64,000 nt of DNA from Anoplopoma fimbria (lineage: Eukaryota; Chordata; Actinopteri; Perciformes; Anoplopomatidae): positions 6,610,736 to 6,674,735 of the forward strand of contig NC_072450.1 in assembly GCF_027596085.1 (NCBI RefSeq). Direction: 5' to 3'. The notes beneath the pieces were generated by a model. That model made no database searches, was not told where the DNA came from, and worked only from the letters and a program-made list of their open reading frames with translations. Every line of letters begins with the position of its first letter. Positions within the stretch are counted from its first letter, which is position 1. The position numbers and the translations under genes were made by a program. Positions 36,695 to 49,800 of the stretch are shown here, in pieces.

Positions 36695-39600
36695 GACAGA
36701 GAGAGAGAGAGAGCAAAAATCATGTAATCATTAGTATTGTTTTGATGTTATTGGAGCACCAGGGTTTTATACACAAAACCAGAATGTTTGGAGGACTCAA
36801 GGTCAATCCTGATGTCTTTGCTATTCAAATTTATATTATATTGTCCTTATTTATATTAACAAATGGCACCAATGCCAAACTGTTTTTTGAAATCCATTTT
36901 TTTTATGTGTTTATAAAACTTGCTAAATGGGACACACATTCATTAGCTTAGTGGGGTGAGGTGTTCTTGATAGTTACTATTTGAAGTATGCAAATTGTAT
37001 TTGTAATTCAGGGTTTACATTCAGATTTACATTCAACTTATACAAGATTCAATTTTGATGCTAAGTTTCAATATGAGATAGCAGAAAAAGACAAAAGTTT
37101 CCATGGCTGACAATTCAAAAAAAAATCTGCCACCATTTTTTATGACCCCCTTTAACAACATAACAACGTTTCCCTCTGTCTGCATATCTGCTTTTACCTT
37201 GCTGGACTTGTGGTCCACGTTGAAGGTGACGACAGCGTGCGGGGTCAGAGGTCGGCCCTCCAGCAGCAGCAGGTGTCGAGACAGCTGATTGGCCAGGTAG
37301 GTCTTCCCCGTGCCGCTGGGGCCGGACAGGATGACGCGGCGGTGCTCCTTCAGCAGGGAGACGTAGCGCTGCAGCATCGGCTTCGGGATCAGAGTGTCGA
37401 ACACCAGCGAGTCCACGTTCTCACTGCTCACACCTGGACACACACATCAGGACATTCATGTCATTTATCTATGTATGTGTTGGGTCTAGTTATTAAGAGG
37501 AATAAGAAAATAGACACGTTTTTCTCTCTGTATGAGGTTATCACATCTTTCTTTTTCATCCTGGTAGAAACAGATTAATCATTTGCGTTCGTACCTTTGA
37601 GCCGGATGTTGATGGTGTTGCTGTCTCCCACCAGGTAGCCGCAGGGCAGCAGCTCGGGCGTGTGGGCGGCCTTGGCGATGCTCGGCCGGAGGATTTCTCC
37701 GATGTTGTATCCCTCCACGCTGTCTGAGCTCAGGCCCAGCTGGCTCACCGGGTCCACATGGGTGATGTACTCCTATTAAACACAAAGTCTCAGCATTTAA
37801 AGGATGTTTCTGGGAAGTTTCTACAGAGGATACGGGCTATGAGACTTTTTCTGATTCTTACTTAAAATGTTTTTGATGAGCAAAAGCACATTTAGCTTTT
37901 AAGCAACTTTTTATTATAGAAGGAAACCTGACTTCCAAGACATTTTCAGGACCAAAAATACTTCTAGATTCCTTTCAAAGACTTAAAAATTCAAGCTATC
38001 TTAAAACATGCTGACACAAAGCTGATTTGTTTCTAATAATCTTGTTATCTGATTCTGTATTGCGAAAAGGCCTGTTAATGTTTACCTTGAAAAGGCGCCG
38101 GACGACTCCGTCCAGGACGTCCCACTTGGTTTTACCACTCACGCCGATGCAACCAATGAGAAAATGACGAGGCCGGCTCTCCTGAGATGGAAAAACACAA
38201 GTATTAGACACCAAAAAAGCCTTCAGGTGTATTACCAATCATAATGAACACAAAGACAGTTTGAGTTGCATTTTTTCAAACAGGTCTCACCTCTCCCCAC
38301 TTGCTGTCCGGGTCCAGGCTGACGACCATCTTCACGTGTCGGCCCTCCTTCCTCATCCCTCCGTCTCCACAGGTGTCGTCCAGCAGCATGTCTGACAGGA
38401 AGGCAGAGCAAAGTCAGACAAGGCTTCTACATTTACTATGAAAAATGGGATTATTTATTTAAATCCTCAAGTGTTTCCATGTTTACCCTTTAAGAAATCA
38501 AGTCACTGCAGAAAACCGACTTACTTAAAGAAAGTAAGTGTATGTTCTGTAACTGGCATTTGGTTGAAGCCATTCAGTATCTAATAAAAGTCTACAAGGA
38601 GCTGTGTAGGACCCCGGGACATCGGCTCTGTCTTACCCAGGCTGGTGGACTCGCTGGTGGTGAGGTTGAGGCTCTGCTGGGAGAGACCCGGCCCGGTTCC
38701 CTGAGCCTGGCTGTGTTTGTGACGGGGAGGAGAGGAAGAGATGGAGGCCTGGGAGCCCATCCTGCTGCCATGATTCTCCACCTTCAGACGGTCGTTCTCC
38801 GACTTGAGCTTCTCGATCTCACCCTGCAGAAACACAAACACAAGATGAAGTTGAAAACAAAAAACAGATAATAGTTTATTCATTCTGAACTTAAAGGAAA
38901 GATCCACCTTCAACTAATGTGCTTGTATCTAAATAAATGTATCCTTTCTGAGTATGTCAGATGTTGTGGTAAAGCTGTAATAGTTGGCAAATAATGAAAT
39001 CACCCCGATCAGACCAAATGCAATGTTTTTGCAAAATTTGTTCAACAACTAATATTAATAATACTCCTAAAACTCAGTTACAAAAAGCATTTCTCAAAAT
39101 TAAACTATGAACTAAGAGCTTTTTTATTGGGGATACAAAAAAGCTTTGCAAAGGAAAACACTGTGCATCAATTATCTAAATTCAACTTACAATGTTTTAT
39201 ATTTCATATTGCGTGTTACATGTGGATAAGGTGACGTGTAAGGACTTCAATTTTTTGATTTTTCAGGCAAATAAAATATAAACTCGAACCTTGAACATCG
39301 TCAAAATCAACAACGATAATTTATGTTTTTTATTTCTTTTAGTTCTTCTTTTGAGATTTACAACATTATAGAAACAATTGGACCCAAAGCAGTGGGAATA
39401 GTTATGCTTTAAAGGGGAAATCAAAAGTGAATCAAACAGAATAAAATACTGCAGCTGCACTTTTTGCACTTTTGCTGTAATACCACTGACTGGATTGTGA
39501 CCAGAAATGCAACATGACTGACTGTTTAAACCCACAGAAAGCTGTCCATTAATGTTTGCTATAACCTATCATGTGAAATTGTCTGCTATAAATGTGTGTG

Positions 39601-40062
39601 TGTATTATGTCTGCTCCTGCGGACCTGCATGCGGTTCATGGCCTCCCTGAGCTGGTCCAGCTGATGAGCGGAGCTGAGAGCCTCCAGGCGGATATCGGTC
39701 AGCTTCATCTCCTTCTCCCTGAGCTCACTGCGAAGCTGCATCACCGTCTCCGCCTCGCTGTCCAAACACTCAGACAATCTGTACACACAGAAGCAGGACA
39801 ACACAGTTTAGTGACAGGACATATTGTGGTTTAAGTAGACTTTGGTAGTTTTCTGACTTTCTGCCTACGTACAGTGAGTTGGAGTGTGTGTTCCTGAGCA
39901 TGTGGCTGTTGGCCGAGGTGCCGTTGTGGGGCAGTTTGGGGGAGGACGGCAGCGACGAGTCCGTCATCTCCTCGATGTCGGAGTGAGAAGAGGCCGACTT
40001 TGGAGATTTCTTCTTGCTGAACGCTTGTTTGAAGGAGCTTCGCAGCTGCAGGTGGAAAACAC

Positions 40063-40108
<46 letters not shown>

Positions 40109-43100
40109 TGAGCAGGCGATGCGACACCCAAACACACAGCTGAGAGGGAGAGGAGGAGAGTGCCGGGGAAAGTGGAGGAAAACAGCTGTGAAAAAGTGCA
40201 AAGTGAGTCAAAGGGAGTAAAGATATTTAGGGGTAAACTGTCTTATCACCTGAGCTACAGCTCTGAATGCAAACGCTGAGTGTGAGGAGTGAATGGATAC
40301 TTATGAATCAATGTTTTTGCTTTTCTTTTTCAAAACTAAATCTGAAATTGTATTATTTTTATTTTTTTTTATAATAATAAACAGCGGAAATACATTTTAA
40401 GAAATAAAATCGATGAAAATTGGATTTTAGTTTCTTTCTTGTATTAAAAGAGAATTTCACAGAATGTGCGCTGCTAATCATCTGAAGTTGAATCCATTTC
40501 TTGTTTTTCTAATTTTGCATAATTAGCGAAAAAGTGTTTTTTTCTTGACTTTCTAAAACTTTTTTCTTAGCTCTACTCATCTTTCCTCCTTTTAAAAAAT
40601 CTGAGTAGATTCTGGTAAAAATCCGTCGAAAAAACAAAAATGATGAGCCATATTCAAACTTGATAAAACCGATGTTTGTTTCCTCATAGTTTGTGTTTAA
40701 AGGAGAAATCCACCTTGTATACTTTACACATTTGTCACTGCTTCTACTTCAGTAAGTGATTCACTTCAAGCTTTTCAATAATAACTGAAGACAGATTAAC
40801 ACATCTGTATGCCGTTGCTACAACTCATTCTGACAAGTTAGAAAAATAAATTCCAGTGATCCATCTTCTAAGTCTGATATAAATTGTTTTCTTTTCTGTT
40901 TTCATATCTTAAGATCAGGTAAGAAATGTTTTGCCAGGATCATCTTTATAAGTTTTTTCATCCGTAAAACAGGTAGTTTTTTGCTATAATTTACTTTTTT
41001 CACTTGCTCTCTAAACATAAACTACTGTGCATATATTATGTAAGTAAATTATGTAAGTTAAAACTGAAAACATTAATGCTTTAATCAGATTTTAAACATG
41101 TCAGCCTCTTGTGGCTAAAATTAGTATTACAACAACAAACACTTTCATCAGCCAAAACTTTTTTCCTATCCTTGTTTCACGGGTTAATTTTATTTTGAAC
41201 TTTAAAAAGATGATCTTAACAAAACAGTTTTTTCACCTTTTCTAATGTCGTAAACACAGGAGAGAAAACTCTTTAGATCAGACTTGGAAAATCGATGACC
41301 TGAATTTGTTTCTCACTTGCTTCTCAGGGCTTCCTCAGTTTTCATTTAATGAGGGGGAGAAATAAGTCTCTGTGCCTCTTCTATAATCTTTGTTCTTTGT
41401 AGCTTTCTTTCAAACAACTTTTTAGTACGGAAAACATCTCAATATTATGTCATGTCAAAAAAAAAAATCCAGAGCTACATCTGATGTCCAGTTTCTGACA
41501 GTGTTAAAGTATTTTCTGGTGGATTTTTCCCTTTTAAGAGCCGTCTCAGGTGTCATAAGAGCAGTTTTTTAGGGAGAAGCGGTGTTGGGAAGGAGAGGAC
41601 AGGCACCACGGTGGCAGCAGAGGACAAGGAGGCAAAGGACAGAGGTTAGTAACCTAGAAAAAGTGCAGGAGTTACGCAGCTTTGCTTTCTTTCGTGGCAC
41701 GCAGCGTACCACTCTTACCTCATAGACCTGCCACATGAAGCGAAGCAAAGGAAGACAGAGAGACAAAACAGCACATGTTCATATGGGTTTGAGGTGTGTT
41801 AATGTGTTCATGGAGGGGCTGAGATTAAACTAGAGGCCCATACAGGAAGGAAGCTGATCTGATTTGCAGCTGCAAGGCTAATGCTACATCACAAACCACC
41901 ATGAAGCGGGGTCTTTCATGATCCATTATAAACTCTCCCACACACACTGCCCCTATACGCTCCACATCACATACAATGTATGAGCACCTGCATAAGAGGA
42001 GCCTCCTGTAGGGTCTCATCTACACAAACTGTGACAGCTGGAAGCACATCTGCACCGACACACTCACACACACAGGAGTTTTGTTTATTATCACTGTAAC
42101 CTAAAGCAGGAAACTCAACACGAGCTCACATCTTTTAAACGGCTACCAAGAAGCAACCACACTGCTGCTTTTCCTAAAATTCAACATCAGGATCAGATTC
42201 TGACAGCGACAGGCGACTAACACAACATCGCTTTCAGTCTACGGGACGACAGAGAGGGACAGAAAGATGCGTACGTCATCGTCTATGATTTGTCCTCCGG
42301 TGCACAAAAAAGTCTTTCAACGACAGAAAGGGAAAAGTTTGTAAGTAGGTAAAATGTTTTGTTAAAGAAGAACGAATGACACTAGAACTAGAAACTATTT
42401 GGTTATTCGCAGTTCAAGAGACAACTACTGCAACTAAATCCAGCCCAGTTTTAACCTAAATGTCTCATGTTTTTTTTTACCTGCAAATCACCAAATAATT
42501 CATAACTTCCAACTATGAAAATCTATGAAAATCCTAAGTGTATTCACCTGCTCCCCAGTGAAAGATGCCTAAAGGAGAGAAACCCAAACATGTGACACAC
42601 CGACACACACACATGAAAATGCACAAAGAGACAAAAAGACAAAAACAACAAAAAATCATGAGTCCTGTTCGGCTGCTTGTTAGTATCTCATCATTACATA
42701 ATGAAGTCTTTTAGATTTAGTATTTTTTTTTTTTTTTTACTTTACAGCATCTTACCCAGTTCTTCTTGTTCTTCTTCTTGTTCTTTGCGTCGGTGTCCAT
42801 GTTGGAGCCCACACTGGAGTGGCTGGTTGCGCTGGCGACGCTGCTGACGCTGTCGGAGGAGTGCTGCCTCCTGATGCGCAGGTCTGGCTGCTGGTTCTGC
42901 TGCTGCTGCTGCTGCTGCTGCTGTGGGCTGCCGTTACTGCCGGCTGAGGGGAGACAGGACATGAATGTGTTTGTCAAACATTAGGCTGAAATATGCCTTT
43001 CATTAAATATCAGATATCAGCTGGTCAGTGTAGTGCACTTCTGACATGATAGAGGGTTTCCTTTGACAACAGAAAAACAGGCTCCACATTTTAAAGTGAA

Positions 43101-46100
43101 TGTTTTGAATTAGTTGGCTAGTCTCTTAAAGTGTATTATCTTCCTTTTATGAACTTCAAACGTCATTGTCTTTGTGCTAACCTACTGTTTTAGGGGTTTT
43201 TCAACAACTGCTGTCCCACTCTGTTAGAAACTCACAACTACAACAAATTATTGATAAATTAAAATCCTTGACACATCGAAATGTCCGTTTATAAATAAAA
43301 TATTCTAGTTGCTTTGTGGTTCAGACAGATTATGGGATCCTTTTCATACAATCTGTCCTATAATGGCCTTCTCACGGACCTGTCCCTCACTTTATTACAA
43401 GAGTGCAAACAGACATTTTGTACATCTACATTCTGATAAGTTACATTTGGTAGAAATTTGCATTACTATAAACAACGTCTAAAATGTTAGAACTAAATTC
43501 TAATTCAATATCTTCTTCAAATATCCCTTCTTTGTGTCGTGTTGGTCCGTACCTGTCCTTTCCCCTTTAGGCGTGAGTTCAGGTGTGTTAATCACTCCGT
43601 TGATGGCCGCCTGAGCGAAAGCGTTCTGCTTCTTCAGCAGCTCGATGGTCTTCCTCAACTCGTTCAGCTCAGAGTCCTACACAGAGAAAACGACGAGCGG
43701 TTCAGACCAATGAATAGACTGCAGTGACGTTGAATGTGCACTTTGATTAGAGTTCAGCACAGTTTGTTATAAAAAAACAAGAGGAGCTGTTTTCACCTTC
43801 TGCTCCGCCGTCAAGGTGAGACTCTTCAGTCTGATGGTCATGTTGCCCAGACTCTGTTCAAACGCTGCCACGAGGTGAGCCTGCAGGAGAAACAAAACAG
43901 GTTGTTCAAAATGTAAAACAGGAAGTCTGTAGAGCTCCAACATCATTAGATGTCCATGTTTGCGAGAGCTCTCGGCACAATCGCTTCAACCTTGGGGCTG
44001 AAACCCAAACATAACAACAAACAGTCAAGTTACAAACCAAAAATCAAATCCAAATAATGTAGGTCGGATTCCCACGCTACAAACACACCACTGAAGCCAA
44101 ACCAAAAACAGACCTTGGTGATAGATTCATTCGTTCATGGTAAAACAGTCCTGGTGAAAACATAAAGTCATCTCTCACTACACTTTGGGTGATTTAACTT
44201 GATTTCACAGATTTCTGGCTCAGAAAGTGTAAAGAAAGTGTAATAAATTAACTTGACTTTCTAACAAAGTGATAACAACATGGGAGGCTTCAGACTGGGC
44301 AGGTGGGATTGAAACAAACAAGTAAAACAAGTAGATTTCAATCACATGTCAAAGAAAATAAAGGATTAAATTAGTAAATGAACACATTACAACAACAAAA
44401 AAGCATTTAAAAAGATTTGAAAACTCTTATTTTTGAGTGCAAATCTGCATATTTTGCTGGTTTGAACACACCAGCTGAAGGAGGGTGAGCAGGTTCATCC
44501 TTCACTGGATCGTATTAGGCTTTAGGCTTTGTAATGATCTGCAGACGCCTGCAGGAAGTGTGTGTGAGAGTTGAGTAAGGTGTTGACTGATGTGTGTTGG
44601 TAGTCCTGACTTTTTCCTTCAGAGGACGTTCTTAGATTCTCGTCCCCGGGGCTCCGAGGCGTGTTCAGATAATTCATCATCTGTCTGCGCCGTGTAATCA
44701 AATATTTGAACGGACCTCATGACCCCCCACTACCAACCTCTACTACCTGTGTTTTTCTTTCAACACCCACACCACACCTTCTTGTATCCAGGCGTCGCTA
44801 GCTGTAAATCTTCCGTCCACATCTGTGACTGTCCCTCTGCAGTGCGCTGAGACTTGACTCTCTGCTGTAATCTAACACCGCTCCCTTCCTTCCATATCTC
44901 TAATCCACAGTCAAACCACCAGCGTGCACTGACTCGGGCTACAGATTACAACTGGAGCGTGGCGAGACTTGTGCAATACAGGAGGCCGGGTGGAAGAGGG
45001 AGTCGTGTCTGGAGACGCTTTAAGAGATCTTCAGATGGATCTGCCAAATGTAAAATTACACCTTCTGGGAGTAAAGTGCTCGGTTGGAACTATCTGTTTT
45101 AGCATTTGATGAATATCATAAAATGTTCTTTCCTTTGAATCTGAATTATTTTGGTGCCAGATTTCACAACTTTTTAAGTTTGTTTTTGATAAAACTACAT
45201 ACAATTGAGTCTGCTTTAGGACATGGCATATTTTCTGAAATTATATTTAAAAAAAAATATCCACTTTCAACAGGTAATCATACAATTATAGTTGCACTTT
45301 TAACAGATCAACATTTTTCATGAAAAAATACACCATTGTTTAGTGATATTTTTCTACCGCTCTGTATTTTGGCTATCAATTCTTGTTTATGATCAAATGC
45401 CAGCAAAATTAATCACATTCTTAACAGCCTCAGCTGCACCCTGTATTAGGGAATAATCAGAATATGTTGGAATGTAAACATTATAAACTAAGATGGAGCA
45501 TATTTGCTGCTGCTACTTAACCAACATTGCACTGGTCATATTTATCTTGCTGTTATCGCTTGTCTTGGTATATATTTTTGCCTAGACTTTTATTTACTTT
45601 TTTTAATTTATTTTTATTTATGGTACTTATTTACTTGTACTTTTATGTTTCACAATGCTGAAGAACCACTTCACACTTTTTCATTGTTCTCAGAAAAATG
45701 ACAATAAAGATCTACTCATTCAATTTCTCTTTTTCAGTTCTCCATTTTTACAAATATTAGATACAATATTATTTGTGTTATACCACAAATTGATAGGAAA
45801 ACGTCTTTGACTTGCCTCATACGTTTAAAATACAGTAATGTAATGCCCATAGTCCAAAAATGACTTGAATATTATTTATTTGTTATGTAATAAATACCCT
45901 AATAATAAGTTAATATTAACTAATTCCAGATTTTGGGGTAAAAGGTGCACAGCTATTGTTCACAACAACCACAAAACGTGTTTTGTTATTTAGTGATTAA
46001 ATGTGTGACACAATAAAAACTGGAAGGAAACAAGAAGTTTGTTTTGGAGTGTGTGTGTGTGATTGTGTGTGTGTGTTTATGTGCGTGGGCACTTACATTG

Positions 46101-46844
46101 GCACTCAGCTGCGTCGTCAGGGCGGAAACCTTTTCCTGGGAGGCGTCCAGCTCCCGACGCAGCTTGCGTATCTGAGGACGGGAAAAGAGCACAACATCAA
46201 AAAGCATCCAGACAAAAGAATAAATGTCTGCTCCATAAAAGCATGCGATGGCAAACACACACAAACATACGCATCCAGACGCATGAAGGAAACAAAATAA
46301 ATGTCACAAAACAAATTAGGGAGGCTCCCAGATTGGAGCTCTGATATGTTGAGGTGAAAAGATGAAACACGGTGGATGCATAAAAGAGCACATACAGGTG
46401 TACACAGGTGTTCGGAGAGGAACAACAGCCTGTTACAGGGTCCGTCACAATACAGTTACACAGGTAACGAGATACAACTGTGAAAACGCCCCCATGTTCC
46501 AACAAGTTCAGCCACTGCACATAGAAAATTAAAGAGCAGAGAAAGCTACATGATTGAAGTGCTGTGGGCGGGATGACACTTACCTCCGACTGGGACTTCT
46601 CCTCATTCTGTGAAAAAACAAACATCACAGGAAGAGAAAATCATTAGAGGATGTACTGACTGAATTCTGACAAACTTTAATGACAAAGAGGAGCTGCTGA
46701 AGCTGCCGGAGGTCAGACCATGCACATGTCCTGACTCCTGTTTGATTTATTAGCTGTATGGAGACGAGCTGTATAATCTGTGAGGGAGATTGTCTGGTGT
46801 AATATGTCTGGAAAGGAGAGATATCATCCTGAAGGCATACTCAT

Positions 46845-46893
<49 letters not shown>

Positions 46894-49800
46894 ATAGAGA
46901 GAATCACATTGTCTCTATAGGCTGCACAAAGCACCATAGTATGAAAAGACAAAAATATACAGGGCGAGAGCAGGCAAAACAAGACGCTCACATGAACACA
47001 ACACACCCTGCTGCTGTTCACCAAAACAGTGAAACATGCAACACCCACATTTACATGTAAACAAGCTGCACCGGGCACCGAAACTACACCAGGAAATGTT
47101 TTTCTCTTAACCTGACTGGAACCGTTTTCACAGCTCCTTTATGTAGAGCCGTCATCTGAGATATACAGACTTAAAACTGGTTCAACTGTAGCTATAATTT
47201 CATGTCAGTTTAAAGCCTGTAATGTGCACATTTCACAAAATATATATACAGTATATTGGCACCATCCAGTGGTGGTAGTAGTGTAAAAAAACAACACAAT
47301 GATTGTCTCTTTTTGATCAAAAACCTGTCTTTAGGACAATTTAGAACAGACTTTTATTACCTAAAAATGTATAGATTTGATTATTATTTTTCAAGAATGT
47401 ACTACGGAAAGTAATAAGTTCTGATATCTATGATATTTAGAGCATTAATACTGCAGTAGACATCTATTTGCTATGTAAAGATATAGTGGAGTAATGTTGT
47501 TGTTGTTGTTTGCTCTGTTACCGCTCTTAGCACTGTTAGCTGCAAGCGGCAGCTCAGCCGTCACCATGTTGAGGGCCATGCAGAGTCAATGGAAATGCTC
47601 TGAATTTTGTATTCAGTACCCTAAAGGCTATGCATTCATTTAAACTGTATAACACTCCCAAAAGTAGTTATGTTCTTGGTCTGCTTGTTTGTTTTATGAG
47701 CAGGAAATCTGAAAGCAGGATTCTATTTTATAACATTTTCACTATCAACTACTGGATTTGTTTTTGTGTTAATGAACACATCTGGTTTATGTATGTGATT
47801 GCTGTATGCATTCTATTGCAGATTAAACATTTTATTTGTAATTTTCTGATATTAGAATAACACATTTAGAGTATTATGTAGTCTTGGTGGAGTTAGTTTT
47901 GTGCTCTCTGTGTGCTTTTCTGTTGAAAAGTGTTATTCTCTAATCCACAATCTTTTTTTTTTTAAGGCTTGTAGGAGTTCTGAACACAGCACTTGTGTGT
48001 CGTGACAGATGCAACAAAGCAGAAAAAAAATAATTAATGATTTTTTAAACTGTGGTTACACCTCCCACCCACTAAAACAGGTTTCAACAGCCTCATGCAG
48101 GTATTGCAGTGCGTAGAGCACATGCGTTCTGTGGCACGAGTGGATGGTTTACTAAATGGCATCTGTCCACACACAGTCTACACACCCAGACAGAGCAGTC
48201 AATCACGCACGCACATGACCAGTTGATCCTAGATACACAAACAGAGCAGCCTGTCTTGGAAACGCAGACTAAACACAGATATTTCATTCTGATAGGAAAT
48301 CCTGGACCAGGACGACAGGAAACAAAAGCAATTCCATTATCTATCAACATCATGACAGTTAAGCAGAGTGTTTACACAAAAATGAACAGAAGAAAAAGAA
48401 ATCTGAGGAAAACATAAAGTCAGAAAAAAAGCAAGATTTTTTAGTAGCCAAATTTCTTTTTTGCAGTGTTGATGTGATATTTCCTAAACATTTAAGTTTT
48501 TTTAGTTATGAAGCATTGAATGGAACATTAATCCATGACATGTAAGCTCTACCTTAGTTTACTGATACAGAAACAGAAAATATAACTGTGATTTCTTTGC
48601 AATCTGTGTAATTATATGTTTGACAGCTGAATTTAACTACAACTAATTCAAAAATATCAGATTGAAGAACTCCTCCACTCTACAGTCCTCCTCCTCATCC
48701 CTACCGTTTGTTGCCAGGGCGTGACGGTGCCCGTCAGGGATAAAGTCGCCATCATTTTTGCCTCCTCTCTCTTCCCACCCCTCTGATTTCAAACCTGTGA
48801 CCTGAAGGACCAGCCAGCGCTGAGCAGAGATCCAATGTCTGAGAGTTTCTTTGCTACACCTGCCCAGGTGAGTAAAACCAGCCCACAGAGGGAGGAGGAG
48901 GAGGAGGAGGAGGAGGAGGAGGAGGAGGAGGAGCTATGCGGTGAAAACTAGGCTCTGATTGGCTAATGTGTGAACAAGAGGGCTGTCCCAAGATTTCTTT
49001 TTGAGTCGGATATCAGGATGGATTAGAGGGTAAATGTGTAACTGCGTATTTGCCAACTCAAATACCTAATATTTCATAATCCCATATGCAGGAGCAGAAA
49101 CTGGCTGTTGTTGTTTCCACATGAATTGTGGAGCTTTCATTACATTACATTTCTGTACTGATAGAGTTGCTGCTTTGCAAAGATTTTCTGAAACGAGTTG
49201 ATGCAATAATTAAACAGAACGCCTTTTTGTTTTCTCTATTATTCAGGATTAATGCATAAGGCTGATTTTGTTTAAGAACATTTATCTGTACTTGTACGAT
49301 ATTTGAGAGTCTAAATGTCTATATTATTTTTAAAACATGCTTTATGATGTTATTATGTGTTAAATTTTAAAAAATAAACTTGTCATTGCTCTCTAGTGGA
49401 CAAAAAAGTAATGTAATGTTAAAAAGAAAAGTTTATAGCTACACTGTATCAGTTTTTAATGTATAGTGAGCACCAGAATTCAAAGAGAATTCACATAACG
49501 TACATCTTTGAATTAACTCTTGATGTTTTTTTTGCACTCACCGTGGAGTAAATGGAAGAAGTGCTGGAGACCAGAGACAGGGATGATCCATGAACTGAAG
49601 AGAAGAAAAAAAAAACACAAGCGAAAGTTGGGATTAGAAAGTACATAAGTACACACAATAGCACCATAATCATCAATAGACCCCCCCCCACACACAAACA
49701 CAAAACAGCCCGCCTCCTCCTGAACATAAGGTCTGCAGCTCTGCAGTCATAAAGGTAAAATTCCTGCACGTTACAGTCAGGCTGTGGCGCAACTAATGAC

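Noticed and set aside
42277..42296. 20-base - strand exon-like segment in the nav2 microexon intron
   Set aside because: It would shift the frame, and the phase 0 reading has a stop codon.
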